A DNA stretch of 64,000 bases, taken from positions 78,698-142,697 of the forward strand of contig JASJCI010000033.1 of the NCBI GenBank assembly GCA_030066085.1, written 5' to 3'. The DNA comes from Gammaproteobacteria bacterium (lineage in GTDB: Bacteria; Pseudomonadota; Gammaproteobacteria; GCA-001735895). Below are positions 9,905 to 20,300 of the stretch, piece by piece; the stretch's first letter is position 1, and each line of letters starts with the position of its first letter. A program made the position numbers and the translations under genes. A model generated the notes under the pieces. It was not told the DNA's origin, ran no database searches, and saw only the letters and a list, made by a program, of their open reading frames with translations.

Positions 9905-11035
9905 TCAGCGAATCACCTGCTGCCAGCACAGGTGCAGGGCATCGAGGCAGGAATGCGCCAGTCGCGCACAGCGTTCGGGACTCCAGCCCTGCTCGTCGTC
10001 AGGCGTGGCGATGGTGTCCTTGAACGGCATTTCGAGCGTCATCACGAGCGCGCCGAAACGCTCCGCGAGTGCGTTCGAACAGAGCGTCATGTTGGCCTGC
10101 CCGGGTGCGTTCGCCGGGTAACCGAACTCGACCTGGAAGTCGGGATTGAGGTTGGCCAGGGTGAGCTTGTAGAGCTCGAGCTGCTGCTGGCGCTCGGAAT
10201 TCCAGCCGGGCGTGCCCTCGGTACCGGCAATAAAATTGTACGGCAGCGCTTCATCCCCGTGGACGTCGAGACCGAAGTCGAGTCCGGTTTCGATCATCCG
10301 CTTATACACGTGCAATACTTCCGGGCTGCGCTCGAGGCTCGGCTCGGCCCATTCGCGATTGAGGTTGGCGCCGGCCGCGTTGGTCCGCAGGTTGCCGCGC
10401 CGGCTGCCGTCCGGGTTCATGTTCGGCACGAGGTACAGCACCGCGCGCTCCAGCAGCTGGCGAACAACCGGATCGCTGGCATCGACCAGGCGGTCGACCA
10501 GGCCTTCCATCCACCATTCCGCCATGGTCTCCCCGGGATGCTGGCGGGCCACCATCCAGACGACCTTGCGCCCGGCTCCCGGCTCGCCGAAGCGCAGGCA
10601 GTCGAGCGCCTGGCCGTCGAGCGTATATCCCAGGGTTTCCAGCGCGCAGCGTTCGCTGGTTTGCGCATAGGCCAGCAGGTCGGCGTGGCGCTCCATCGAG
10701 TAAGGGGCAAAATAGGCGAAGTAGACCGAGTCAGCGCGGCTGCGATGCTCGATCGTCAACTGGCCGTCGACGTAGCGCGTGTCGGCGCGAAACCAGTGCT
10801 CGCGGTCGTAGCTCGCGACCGCGCGGTATTCGTTCCAGCCCTTCGGGTAGGCGGCGTCGCCGGCGTTTTCGATGACGTAGCGGGCATCGACATCGCGCGC
10901 GCCGGCCGCGCGAAAGTAAAACCACTGGAAAAAATCGGACGCGTTGTCGCGGCGAATGCGCAAGCGCACCGCCGAGGGGTCGCTGGCATCCAGGCACTCG
11001 ATGTTGCCGCCGTCGAACTGGCTCGAAATAATCAT
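9905..11035 (-). CDS. M14-family (cytosolic carboxypeptidase-like) zinc carboxypeptidase
   Basis: RQHPGETMAEWWMEG, NMNPDGSRRGNLRTNAAGANLNR, DVHGDEALPYNFIAG; start approximate. Confidence 0.85.
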   Translation of the reverse strand: MIISSQFDGGNIECLDASDPSAVRLRIRRDNASDFFQWFYFRAAGARDVDARYVIENAGDAAYPKGWNEYRAVASYDREHWFRADTRYVDGQLTIEHRSRADSVYFAYFAPYSMERHADLLAYAQTSERCALETLGYTLDGQALDCLRFGEPGAGRKVVWMVARQHPGETMAEWWMEGLVDRLVDASDPVVRQLLERAVLYLVPNMNPDGSRRGNLRTNAAGANLNREWAEPSLERSPEVLHVYKRMIETGLDFGLDVHGDEALPYNFIAGTEGTPGWNSERQQQLELYKLTLANLNPDFQVEFGYPANAPGQANMTLCSNALAERFGALVMTLEMPFKDTIATPDDEQGWSPERCARLAHSCLDALHLCWQQVIR

Positions 11036-11166
11036 GTAATCACCGACACACCCGGGATCGCGCTGCGGTGGCACACACGGCCGGGCAAAGTTTATGCTAA
11101 ACCTGTATTCTGCACGGCGGCTGATCTTCCGGTCTGCCGCTTTGGCAAGATTCCAGAGAATACTGT

Positions 11167-12225
11167 ATGCGTTGCGTTTTTACGATGGTTTTGCTGTTGC
11201 TCGCCGGCTGCGCCGACCTGGGTTACTACTGGCACAGCGCGCGTGGTCACATGGCGATCACGAACGACCGGGAAGATATCCAGACCCTGCTGGACGATCC
11301 TGCCACCGACACGGCACTGCGCGAGCGCCTGCAGCTGGTGCTCGAGATACGCCGATTTGCACGCGACGAACTGGACCTGCCGGTAGGCGGCAGCTATCGG
11401 CAATACGTCGAACTCGATCGCCCCTGGGTCGTCCGCAACCTGTTTGCCGCGCCCGAGTTTTCGACCGAGCTTTACCAGTGGTGTTACCCGATCGTCGGCT
11501 GTGCCGGCTATCGCGGCTATTTCGACGAGGCGCGCCTGCAGAAATACGTTGCCGAACTCGAGGCCCGGGGACTCGACATCTACATCGGCAACGTCTCGGC
11601 TTACTCGACCCTGGGCTGGTTCGACGACCCGGTGCTGAGCAGTTTCATTCACTGGCCGGACTATCGGCTGGCGGGACTGCTGTTCCACGAACTCGCGCAC
11701 CAGCGACTGTTCATCGACGACGACACCACTTTCAACGAATCCTTTGCCTCCGCGGTGCAACAGGCCGGCACCGAACGCTGGTTGAACGCGCGCGGCGAAA
11801 CGGAACAGCTCGAAAGGTTCCGCGCCTGGCTGCAGTATCGCGAGAGCGTGATAACGCTGATCGAGTCGACCCGCGAAACACTGGAGCAGATGTATCGTCT
11901 CGACCTGGACGAGACAAGCCGGCGCGAGCGCAAGACCGAGGCTTTCATCGAGGCGCGCGCCAGGCACGCGGAGATTGCCGATCGTTTCGGTATCAGCGGC
12001 GGTTTCACCCGCTGGTTCGCGGACGATCTAAACAATGCCAAGATCGGATCGGTGTCGGCCTACAATGCCCAACGCCCGGCTTTCATCGCCATCCTGCAGT
12101 CACGGGACGGGGATTTCGACCGCTTCTACCAGTACGTCGAGCGCCTCGGGGAACGGCAAAAAAGCGAACGCGATGCCTGCCTGCGCGCCTGGGTCGGTGG
12201 CGACACGGCCTCCACTTGCCCGTAA
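11167..12225 (+). CDS. Putative zinc aminopeptidase lipoprotein (COG4324-like)
   Basis: Lipobox MVLLLLAGC; zinc motif HELAHQRLFIDDDTTFNESFA. Confidence 0.8.
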   Translation: MRCVFTMVLLLLAGCADLGYYWHSARGHMAITNDREDIQTLLDDPATDTALRERLQLVLEIRRFARDELDLPVGGSYRQYVELDRPWVVRNLFAAPEFSTELYQWCYPIVGCAGYRGYFDEARLQKYVAELEARGLDIYIGNVSAYSTLGWFDDPVLSSFIHWPDYRLAGLLFHELAHQRLFIDDDTTFNESFASAVQQAGTERWLNARGETEQLERFRAWLQYRESVITLIESTRETLEQMYRLDLDETSRRERKTEAFIEARARHAEIADRFGISGGFTRWFADDLNNAKIGSVSAYNAQRPAFIAILQSRDGDFDRFYQYVERLGERQKSERDACLRAWVGGDTASTCP

Positions 12226-12246
12226 CTTCGGGCGCATGGATCCGGC

Positions 12247-13071
12247 CTAGAGTTGCTCGAGGGTAAACGGGCGCTCGTTTTGCAGCACCGGGATGCGGCT
12301 GCGTGCCCGGGCGACCCGCGCGAGATCGATGTCGGCGAATATCACCCCGGGTTCGGCGCCGCCGTCGGCCAGGATCTCGCCCCAGGGATCGATGATCAAC
12401 GAGTGTCCGTAGGAATAACGCTTGTCGGCGTGATGTCCGCACTGGTTGGGCGCAACCACGAAGGCGCCGGTCTCGATCGCGCGCGCACGCACCAGGGTAT
12501 GCCAGTGCGCCTGGCCGGTGGTTTGAGTAAACGCCGCCGGAATCGTGATGAGCTCGGCGCCTGCCTGCGCCAGCGCCCGGTAGAGCGCGCCGAAACGCAG
12601 GTCGTAACAGACCGACAGGCCGATGCGCGCCTGCGGCATTTCGACCACGACCGCGCGCTTTCCCGGCGTGATGAATTCCGATTCGAGATAGGCTTCGCCA
12701 TTTTGCAGCTGAATGTCGAACATGTGCAGCTTGTCGTAACGGGCGCGAATCTCGCCGGCATCGTCGAGCACAAAACTGCGGTTATAGATCTGTTCATGCT
12801 CGCGGATCAGCTGGGAACCCACCAGCATCGTGACGCCGTGTTCACGCGCCTTGGCGCGAAACGCCGCGAGGCCGATGTCGTCTTCCTCGCTGAAAGTGGC
12901 GGGTGGAATACGCTCGTTGACCGGTTCGATCAGGCCCACGGTCTCGGGCAGCGCGACAAGGGTCGCGCCGCCGGCGACGGCGGTATCGATTTGCTCGCAG
13001 ACCCGGTCGACGTTGGCCTGGACGTCGCGACCCGCGGTATTCTGCACGCAGGCCACGCGAAAATCAGTCAT
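12247..13071 (-). CDS. Carbon-nitrogen hydrolase (nitrilase superfamily, Nit1-like)
   Basis: LPETVGL, YDKLHMFDI, GLSVCYDLRF catalytic motifs. Confidence 0.9.
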   Translation of the reverse strand: MTDFRVACVQNTAGRDVQANVDRVCEQIDTAVAGGATLVALPETVGLIEPVNERIPPATFSEEDDIGLAAFRAKAREHGVTMLVGSQLIREHEQIYNRSFVLDDAGEIRARYDKLHMFDIQLQNGEAYLESEFITPGKRAVVVEMPQARIGLSVCYDLRFGALYRALAQAGAELITIPAAFTQTTGQAHWHTLVRARAIETGAFVVAPNQCGHHADKRYSYGHSLIIDPWGEILADGGAEPGVIFADIDLARVARARSRIPVLQNERPFTLEQL

Positions 13072-14185
13072 GCCGCAGCACCTCCTCCGGCGGATGATAA
13101 TCGTAATCCAGGTCGCGTGCGACTTCGCGCTGGGTGACCTTGCCCCGGTGTACGTTGAGCCCGGCGCGCAACCACTGGTCTTCCATCAGCGCCTTGCGGT
13201 AACCCTTGTTGGCGAGCGCGATCACGTGCGGCAGGGTCACGTTGTTGAGCGCGTAGGTCGAGGTCCGCGGCACGCCGCCCGGCATGTTGGCGACACAGTA
13301 ATGCACGACGTCGTCGACGATATAGGTCGGATCCGCGTGCGTCGTGGGTTTCGAGGTTTCGCAGCAACCGCCCTGGTCGATCGCGACATCGACGATTACC
13401 GAGCCCGGCTTCATGTTCCTGACCATTTCCGCGGTCACCAGCTTCGGCGCCTCGGCGCCGGGAATCAGCACGCCGCCGATCACGAGGTCGGCCTCGAGCA
13501 CGTGGCGCTCGACCGCGTCCTCGGTCGAAAACACCGTGTTGGTGCCACGGCCGAACTGCTTCCAGTGGGCCTCGATCGCCTCCGGGCTGCGGTCGATGAC
13601 CCAGACATCGGCGCCCATGCCGACCGCGATATGGGTCGCGTGGGTGCCAACCACACCGGCCCCGAGAACGACAACCTTGGCCGGATCGACCCCGGGCACA
13701 CCGCCGAGCAACACCCCGAGACCGCCGTGCGGGTGTTCGAGGTTGTAGGCACCGGCCTGGATTGCCATGCGCCCGGCAACCTTTGACATGGGCGCCAGCA
13801 GCGGCAGGCCGCCGTACGGCGAAGTCACGGTTTCGTAGGCGACGCAGACCGCGCCGCTATCGACCAGCTCGCGGGTCTGCTCGGGATCGGGTGCGAGGTG
13901 CAGGTAAGTGAACAGCACCTGGCCCTCACGCAGCATCGCGCGCTCGACCGCCTGCGGTTCCTTGACCTTGACGATCAGCTCGGCGCTGGCGAATATGTCC
14001 GCCGCGCTGCCCGCGATACGCGCGCCCAGCGCGGCGTAGACGTCGTCGCCGACGCCGATGCCCTCGCCGGCGCCGGCCTCGACCATGACCTCGTGACCGT
14101 GCTTGATCGCCTCGCGCACGCTGGCCGGCGCCATACCGACGCGATATTCGTGGTTCTTGATTTCCTTCGGAACGCCAATCAACAT
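13064..14185 (-). CDS. ald: Alanine dehydrogenase
   Basis: [23 protein letters not shown]...; [27 protein letters not shown]. Confidence 0.95.
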   Translation of the reverse strand: MLIGVPKEIKNHEYRVGMAPASVREAIKHGHEVMVEAGAGEGIGVGDDVYAALGARIAGSAADIFASAELIVKVKEPQAVERAMLREGQVLFTYLHLAPDPEQTRELVDSGAVCVAYETVTSPYGGLPLLAPMSKVAGRMAIQAGAYNLEHPHGGLGVLLGGVPGVDPAKVVVLGAGVVGTHATHIAVGMGADVWVIDRSPEAIEAHWKQFGRGTNTVFSTEDAVERHVLEADLVIGGVLIPGAEAPKLVTAEMVRNMKPGSVIVDVAIDQGGCCETSKPTTHADPTYIVDDVVHYCVANMPGGVPRTSTYALNNVTLPHVIALANKGYRKALMEDQWLRAGLNVHRGKVTQREVARDLDYDYHPPEEVLRHD

Positions 14186-14323
14186 TTCAGCACCTTCGCG
14201 GAACGGGAAAAACGCCAACCTAATCGCGCCGGCGACGGCGGGCAAGGGCCAGCCAGCTTAATTTACCGGACCAGCCGCGCGACGTTCCCAAGCGGGCTTT
14301 TCTCCACTAGAATAGGCCGTCCC

Positions 14324-15334
14324 ATGGAAGCGACATCGACACCCAACAAGCTCATCGACCGCTTCGGCCGCACGATCAGCTACATCCGCCTGTCGGTCAC
14401 CGACCGCTGCGACCTGCGCTGCGTCTACTGCATGCCGGAGAAGATGACTTTCGTCCCGCGCACGCAGCTGCTGACGCTCGAGGAAATGGAAGCGATCGGC
14501 CGTACCTTCGTCCGCCTCGGCGTCGACCGCATCCGCATCACCGGCGGCGAACCGCTGGTGCGGCGCAATATCCTGCAGCTGTTCGAGAACCTCGGTGCAC
14601 TCGAGGGTCTGCGTGACCTGACGCTGACGACCAACGCAACCCAGCTGACGAAGTACGCCCCGGAACTGAAGGCAGCCGGCGTTACTCGCATCAACGTCAG
14701 CCTCGACACCCTGCGCGCCGACCGTTTCCGCGCGATGACCCGGGTCGGCGATCTCGAGCGCACGCTGGACGGCATCGAGGCGGCGCTTGCCTGCGGCTTC
14801 GACAAGATCAAGCTCAACGCGGTCGTGTTGAAAAACCACAACCACGACGAGATCCTCGACCTGGTGCGCTACTGCATCGAGCGCGGCCTCGACATCAGTT
14901 TCATCGAGGAAATGCCGCTCGGGCAGAACGATCACCACGACCGCGCGGTCGCATATTATTCCAGTGACCAGATCCTCGAGGACCTGCAGCCGCATTTCGA
15001 CCTGGTGCCGAGCACCTACAAGACCGGCGGCCCGACCCGTTACTACCAGCTCAGCGAACACGGCAGCACCCGCGTCGGCTTCATTTCGCCGCACAGCCAC
15101 AACTTCTGCGATACCTGCAACCGGGTGCGACTGACCGCGGAGGGCCGCCTGCTGCTGTGCCTGGGCCAGGAACACTCGATGGACCTGCGCCACGTGGTGC
15201 GCGCCAACCCGGGCGACGACGCGGCGCTCGAGCAGGCCATCATCGAGGCGATGCAGATCAAGCCCAGGGGGCACGATTTCAATCTCAATTCCCAGGAAAT
15301 CCTGCTGCGGCACATGAACCTGACCGGCGGCTGA
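14324..15334 (+). CDS. moaA: GTP 3',8-cyclase MoaA
   Basis: Radical SAM CDLRCVYC and C-terminal FCDTCNRVRLTAEGRLLLCLG; start at MEATSTPNKLIDRFGR. Confidence 0.95.
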   Translation: MEATSTPNKLIDRFGRTISYIRLSVTDRCDLRCVYCMPEKMTFVPRTQLLTLEEMEAIGRTFVRLGVDRIRITGGEPLVRRNILQLFENLGALEGLRDLTLTTNATQLTKYAPELKAAGVTRINVSLDTLRADRFRAMTRVGDLERTLDGIEAALACGFDKIKLNAVVLKNHNHDEILDLVRYCIERGLDISFIEEMPLGQNDHHDRAVAYYSSDQILEDLQPHFDLVPSTYKTGGPTRYYQLSEHGSTRVGFISPHSHNFCDTCNRVRLTAEGRLLLCLGQEHSMDLRHVVRANPGDDAALEQAIIEAMQIKPRGHDFNLNSQEILLRHMNLTGG

Positions 15335-15335
15335 C

Positions 15336-16217
15336 ATGGCTTCCCTGCCGGCACGGCAACTCCCCGAGCTGAGCGACGCGGGTCTCAAGGCGACCGCGAA
15401 TGTCAGCGCGCGCAACGAGTTCGGCGAGGCCGTGGACGGCGCCATCGCGGTCGAGCGGGCACTGACGATCTACCTCGACAAGCGCGAAATCGTGACCCTG
15501 ATGACGCTCGGCAATCATCCTGAACTGCTGATCCTCGGCTGGCTGCGCAACCAGCGCCTGGTCGACAACATCGAGGCGATCGAAGCCATCCAGGTCGACT
15601 GGGAAACCGAGTCGGTGGCGATCAAAACGCGCGCGGGCGTGGCCGAACTCGACGACAAGCTGGCGCGCAAAACCGTCACCACCGGCTGTGGCCAGGGCAC
15701 CGTGTTCGGCGACCTGATGACGGACATCGACCGCATCAGGCTGTCCGCGCCGCCGCTGAAACAGTCGGCGATTTACGCGCTGCTGCAAAACCTGAGTGAC
15801 TACAACGAAATCTACCGCAACGCCGGCGCGGTGCACGGCTGCGCACTGTGCAGCGAGGACCAGGGTATCGAGCTGTTTATCGAGGATGTCGGCCGCCACA
15901 ACGCGGTCGACGCCATCGCCGGACACATGTGGCTCGACGGCATCGACGGCGAGGACAAGCTGTTTTACACCACCGGCCGGCTGACCTCGGAAATGGTGAT
16001 CAAGGTCGCCCTGATGCGCATCCCGGTGCTGCTGTCGCGCTCGGGCATCACCGCGATGGGCCTCGAAATTGCGCAACAGGTCGGCGTGACGCTGATCGCG
16101 CGCGCCAAGGGACGGCATTTCCTGGTCTATCACGGTGGCGACAAGATCGTCTACGACGCAATTCCGCCTTCCCGACCGGCACGCGGCGGGCGCGAAACGC
16201 GCCAGGCGCCGGACTAG
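15336..16217 (+). CDS. fdhD: Formate dehydrogenase accessory sulfurtransferase FdhD
   Basis: GAVHGCALC, DVGRHNAVDAIAG; immediately follows moaA. Confidence 0.93.
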   Translation: MASLPARQLPELSDAGLKATANVSARNEFGEAVDGAIAVERALTIYLDKREIVTLMTLGNHPELLILGWLRNQRLVDNIEAIEAIQVDWETESVAIKTRAGVAELDDKLARKTVTTGCGQGTVFGDLMTDIDRIRLSAPPLKQSAIYALLQNLSDYNEIYRNAGAVHGCALCSEDQGIELFIEDVGRHNAVDAIAGHMWLDGIDGEDKLFYTTGRLTSEMVIKVALMRIPVLLSRSGITAMGLEIAQQVGVTLIARAKGRHFLVYHGGDKIVYDAIPPSRPARGGRETRQAPD

Positions 16218-16840
16218 CCCGGTTCGGGCACGGGCCGCTCGCTCCAGCGACTCACCAGCATCGCGATCACGGCGCCGATAAATGCGAGCGCCGCGTCCTT
16301 TTGCGCATCCCAGATATCGCCCTGCGTACCCAGGAACGCCATACCCAGTTCGGGTTCGACCACCACCGCGGCAATACCCTCGATGACCTCGTATATTCCG
16401 CTGAACGCGAGGATGCCGTTGATCGCAAGGAAGTAAGACCAGGCCCGCGTCACACCGGCCTTGCGCAACAGGATCTCGCGCATCGGCCAGGCCAGCAGCA
16501 GGCCGAAACTGAAGTGCACGATCCGGTCGTAGTGATTGCGCTCGAAGCCGAACCAGTCCTGGATCCAGAAACCGACCGGTGTCTCCGCGTAAGTGTAGTG
16601 CGAGCCGACCAGGTGCAGGGTTATGAACAGCGTGAACAGGCCGTAGGACAGGTTGGAGAAGCGGAAACGGCGATAGGTCGCGGCGAGCAGCCCGCAAAAG
16701 AAAAAGACCAGCAGGTTTTCCAGTAGCCAGTCGCGCGGGTAGAGCGGCTCGATAGCGGCCAGGATCCAGGCGATTACCAGCCATGCGACCAGCAACTGCA
16801 AGACCCGATCAGAGCGGAAGGCCAGTTCCTTCATGCGCAA
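16214..16840 (-). CDS. DUF2238 family membrane protein
   Basis: YDRIVHFSFGLLLAWPMREILLRKAGV; multi-TM. Confidence 0.8.
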   Translation of the reverse strand: MRMKELAFRSDRVLQLLVAWLVIAWILAAIEPLYPRDWLLENLLVFFFCGLLAATYRRFRFSNLSYGLFTLFITLHLVGSHYTYAETPVGFWIQDWFGFERNHYDRIVHFSFGLLLAWPMREILLRKAGVTRAWSYFLAINGILAFSGIYEVIEGIAAVVVEPELGMAFLGTQGDIWDAQKDAALAFIGAVIAMLVSRWSERPVPEPG

Positions 16841-17199
16841 ATGCTAGCATGCGCTGCGCGCCATCACGCATGGAAGATCTGCACAAAACATAACCTGGAT
16901 AGAGATATCCCGACACAGAATGACATGGGTCAATTGAATTCCGCCGCGGGGATGAAACGTTGCCAACGAGACAAAAACGATACGCCGAATTTCACGCAAT
17001 ATCGATTCGAACGATGAACCGGTAACGACCAACCATTAGCGCGCCGGCCGACAGGCGGTCCGCGGCTGGCTCTATCCCGACCGACGCCGGACCTCTGCAT
17101 GTGCCTGCTCGCGCATGCGCCAGAGGATGCGCTGCCGATCGATCGCCTGCTGCCCGCCAATTGTAATCCCCGACGTGAGCTGGCACGGCTCGATCCGAA

Positions 17200-17214
17200 A
17201 GCGGGCAACCCGCT
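17200..17214 (-). terminator. Weak hairpin terminator just after moaB
   Basis: AGCGGG-CAA-CCCGCT, followed on the minus strand by TTTCGG. Confidence 0.4.
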
Positions 17215-17215
17215 A

Positions 17216-17737
17216 TCAGGTTTCGCGCAGGCGCGGCATCAGCTCGACCAGGTTGCACGGGCGCGTGCGATAATCCAGCTGCGCGCTGATCAGGCCGGTC
17301 CAGGCATCCTTGCAGGCCCCCGAGGAACCGGGCAGGCAGAACAGGTAAGTGCCGTTGGCAACGCCGGCCAGCGCGCGCGACTGCAGCGTCGACGTGCCGA
17401 TCGACTGGTAGGAAAGCTGGCGGAAGGTTTCGCCGAAACCGTCGATGACCTTGTCCAGCAGCGGCGTTACCGCCTCCGGTGTGCCGTCGCGCCCGGTGAC
17501 GCCGGTACCGCCGGTGGTCAGCACCACCTGCACTTCCTCGTCCACGATCCAGCGCGAGATCACCTCGCGGATACGGTACTTGTCGTCGGGTACGATCGCC
17601 TTTTCGGCGAGGCGATGGCCGGCATCCGTGAGTAGCGACACGAGCAGCGCACCCGATTTGTCGTCCTGCTCGGTACGTGAATCGGAAACGGTCAGCACCG
17701 CTATGTTCAAGGGCAGGAAGTCACGCGTTGCAGTCAT
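17216..17737 (-). CDS. moaB: Molybdenum cofactor biosynthesis protein MoaB
   Basis: LTVSDSRTEQDDKSG, TTGGTGVTGRD, LPGSSGACKDAW. Confidence 0.93.
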   Translation of the reverse strand: MTATRDFLPLNIAVLTVSDSRTEQDDKSGALLVSLLTDAGHRLAEKAIVPDDKYRIREVISRWIVDEEVQVVLTTGGTGVTGRDGTPEAVTPLLDKVIDGFGETFRQLSYQSIGTSTLQSRALAGVANGTYLFCLPGSSGACKDAWTGLISAQLDYRTRPCNLVELMPRLRET

Positions 17738-17749
17738 GGCGTCCGCCGT

Positions 17750-17950
17750 TCAGTAGGAAATCTCGTCTTCGATCGACAGCGCATCGTCGATCACGTCACA
17801 CTCGAGGGTAATCTTGACCCGCACGGGATTACCGTCCAGCCGGCCCTCGGCGTTGGCAAGATTCATCGCCCGTTCGATCTCGCGCTGCGAGTTGATTCCG
17901 ACCTTTTTCAGAAACTTGCGTATCGACATGTTCAGCGTATCTTCATCCAC
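17750..17950 (-). CDS. Small conserved protein (DUF6494-like)
   Basis: 66 aa MDEDTLNMSIRKFLKKVGINSQREIERAM...; 12 nt upstream of moaB. Confidence 0.65.
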   Translation of the reverse strand: MDEDTLNMSIRKFLKKVGINSQREIERAMNLANAEGRLDGNPVRVKITLECDVIDDALSIEDEISY

Positions 17951-18082
17951 CGGCAGGGCTCCCGTTTTGCTTGCAGAAACTCGATTTTAACCGTTTTTGG
18001 TCGGCGTCCCCAATCGGTATTCGCCCGCGGGCGAAACGCGCTAAACTACGCGGCCCGAGTACCGTAAGCGAGTTTCCCGTCG

Positions 18083-18883
18083 ATGCCGTTTAAAATGCTG
18101 GTCCTGCTGCCGGCACTCTGGCTTCCGCTGCAATGCGGCGCGAGCGAGGCGTTATTGCGACTGGCCACGACGACCACGACCGCCAGTTCCGGCCTGTTGG
18201 ACTACCTGCTGCCGCGATTCAGCGAGCAAACCTCGATACCGGTGCGGACGATCGTGGTGGGCAGCGGTAAGGCCCTGCGCCTCGGTCGCGACGGCGAGGT
18301 CGACGTGCTGCTGGTGCATGCGCGAACGGCCGAAGACGCGTTCATCGCCGCCGGCCATGGAATCAACCGCCGCGACATCATGTATAACGACTTCGTTTTG
18401 GTCGGACCGGCAACCGACCCGGCCGGTATTGGCGACAGCAGCTCGGCCAGTGACGTCATGCAGCGCCTGCACGCCGCGGCCCATCCCTTCGTGTCGCGCG
18501 GCGACGATTCCGGCACCCACCTGCGCGAACTCGAACTCTGGCGGCAGGCCAGGCGCGAACCGGACGGCGGCTGGTACCGCGAGGTTGGCCAGGGCATGGG
18601 CAAAACCCTGCAGATCGCGAACCAGATGGATGCCTACACGCTGGTCGATCGCGCTACCTGGCTGGCCCAGCGCTCGCGCCTCGAAATCAAGCTGCTGTTC
18701 GAGAGCGAACCGGCGCTGCGAAATCCCTATGGCATCATTGCCGTCAACCCGGCGCGCCACAGCGGCATCAATCACGCCGCTGCCGGGAGGCTGATCGACT
18801 GGCTGACCTCAGCGCCGGTGCAGCAGCTGATCGCCGGGTATAAAATCGACGGACGTCAACTGTTCTACCCCTGGCCGGATTGA
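18083..18883 (+). CDS. tupA: Tungstate ABC transporter substrate-binding protein
   Basis: Signal peptide; LATTTTTASSGLLDYLLPRF, FVSRGDDSGTHLRE. Confidence 0.88.
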   Translation: MPFKMLVLLPALWLPLQCGASEALLRLATTTTTASSGLLDYLLPRFSEQTSIPVRTIVVGSGKALRLGRDGEVDVLLVHARTAEDAFIAAGHGINRRDIMYNDFVLVGPATDPAGIGDSSSASDVMQRLHAAAHPFVSRGDDSGTHLRELELWRQARREPDGGWYREVGQGMGKTLQIANQMDAYTLVDRATWLAQRSRLEIKLLFESEPALRNPYGIIAVNPARHSGINHAAAGRLIDWLTSAPVQQLIAGYKIDGRQLFYPWPD

Positions 18884-19587
18884 TCGTGGACCTGTTGCTC
18901 TCGAGTATCGCCGATGCCTTTCGCCTGCTGTTCAGCGGTGACGCCGAGGTCTGGCGAATCGTCGCGATATCATTCAGCGTTTCGACCACGGCGATCCTGG
19001 CCGCGGTGCCACCGGCGCTGGCAATTGCCTTCGTACTCGCCTACGCCAGCTTTCCCGGCCGCCGGCTGCTGATCTCGCTGTTCAATACTTTCCTTTACAT
19101 CCCGGCGGTGGTGATCGGGCTAACCCTGTTTATCCTGCTGTCGCGCCAGGGCCCGCTGGGTGATTTCAGGCTGCTATTCACGCAGACCGCGATGGTCATG
19201 GGCCAGTTTCTGCTCGCATTACCGATCCTGGTCTGCATGCTGCACACGGCGCTGCAGTCCGGCAACCGCGCCGCCTGGGAAACTGCCCGCACGCTCGGCG
19301 CCGGATCGCTGCGTGCGGTTGTTACCGTGCTGCACGAAATTCGCTTCGGCCTGCTGGCGGCGATAGTCACGGCTTACGGACGCATCATTTCGGAGGTCGG
19401 CGCGTCGATGATGCTCGGCGGCAACATCGCCGAGTACACGCGCAACATTCCGACCGCGATCGCGCTCGAAACCAGCCGCGGCGCATTCGCCGAAGGCATC
19501 GCGCTGGGCTCGGTCCTGCTGTTGCTCGCGTTTTTACTCAACCTGCTGTTGCAGTACGCCCAGGGTAAGGGCAGTATCCACCCATGA
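18880..19587 (+). CDS. tupB: Tungstate ABC transporter permease
   Basis: Multi-TM, EVGASMMLGGNIAEYTRNIPTAIALETSRG; 4-nt overlaps with both neighbours. Confidence 0.88.
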   Translation: MIVDLLLSSIADAFRLLFSGDAEVWRIVAISFSVSTTAILAAVPPALAIAFVLAYASFPGRRLLISLFNTFLYIPAVVIGLTLFILLSRQGPLGDFRLLFTQTAMVMGQFLLALPILVCMLHTALQSGNRAAWETARTLGAGSLRAVVTVLHEIRFGLLAAIVTAYGRIISEVGASMMLGGNIAEYTRNIPTAIALETSRGAFAEGIALGSVLLLLAFLLNLLLQYAQGKGSIHP

Positions 19588-20300
19588 AACGCGACAACCG
19601 CATAGCCTACCGCGCACTCATCAAGAGCTACGGCAAACGCCCGGTGCTCGAGGGCACCTCGCTGACGCTCGACGGCGGCGATTGTGTCGTCATCACCGGC
19701 GAAAACGGCGCCGGTAAAACCACCTTGCTGCGCATCCTCGCCGGACTCGAAAAACCCGACTACGGCAAAATCTCGATCGATGGCGGCAAATCGCTGAGCT
19801 GGCGACGGCAACGACGGCAGCTGCTGGCGACAGCCATGTACCTGCACCAGCAACCCTACATGCTGGACGCAACGGTGCGGCAAAACCTCGATTACGCGGC
19901 CAGGCTGAATTCGACACTCGTCGAGCCGCAACGGCAGGTCGACCGGGCACTCGACTGGGCCGGTCTCGCGGCACTCGCCGACCAGCCGGCAAAGAGCCTG
20001 TCCGGAGGCCAGCAGCAACGCGTCGCGCTGGCGCGGGCACGCCTGCGCGCGCCGCGTATCCTGCTGCTGGACGAACCATCCGCCAGCCTCGACAGCGACA
20101 GCCGCAGTCGCACCCTGCGAATGCTGAGCGAGTTTCGCGACAATGGGACCGCGATCGTAATCGTCACCCACGATCCGGAAGACTTTTTCACGCTCGCGAG
20201 CGAACGGCTACGGCTCGAGAACCGCCGGCTACACGCCAACCGGACCACCCGGCCCGGCGTGGTCGAGCTCGACCGGATCCGGCGCAACCAGGCGATATGA
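19584..20300 (+). CDS. tupC: Tungstate ABC transporter ATP-binding protein
   Basis: GENGAGKTTLLRILAGLEKPDYG, LSGGQQQRVALARA. Confidence 0.85.
   Translation: MKRDNRIAYRALIKSYGKRPVLEGTSLTLDGGDCVVITGENGAGKTTLLRILAGLEKPDYGKISIDGGKSLSWRRQRRQLLATAMYLHQQPYMLDATVRQNLDYAARLNSTLVEPQRQVDRALDWAGLAALADQPAKSLSGGQQQRVALARARLRAPRILLLDEPSASLDSDSRSRTLRMLSEFRDNGTAIVIVTHDPEDFFTLASERLRLENRRLHANRTTRPGVVELDRIRRNQAI

Noticed and set aside
14186-14323. Moco/Tuco riboswitch upstream of moaA
   Set aside because: I could not build a convincing conserved core by eye; needs an Infernal covariance search.
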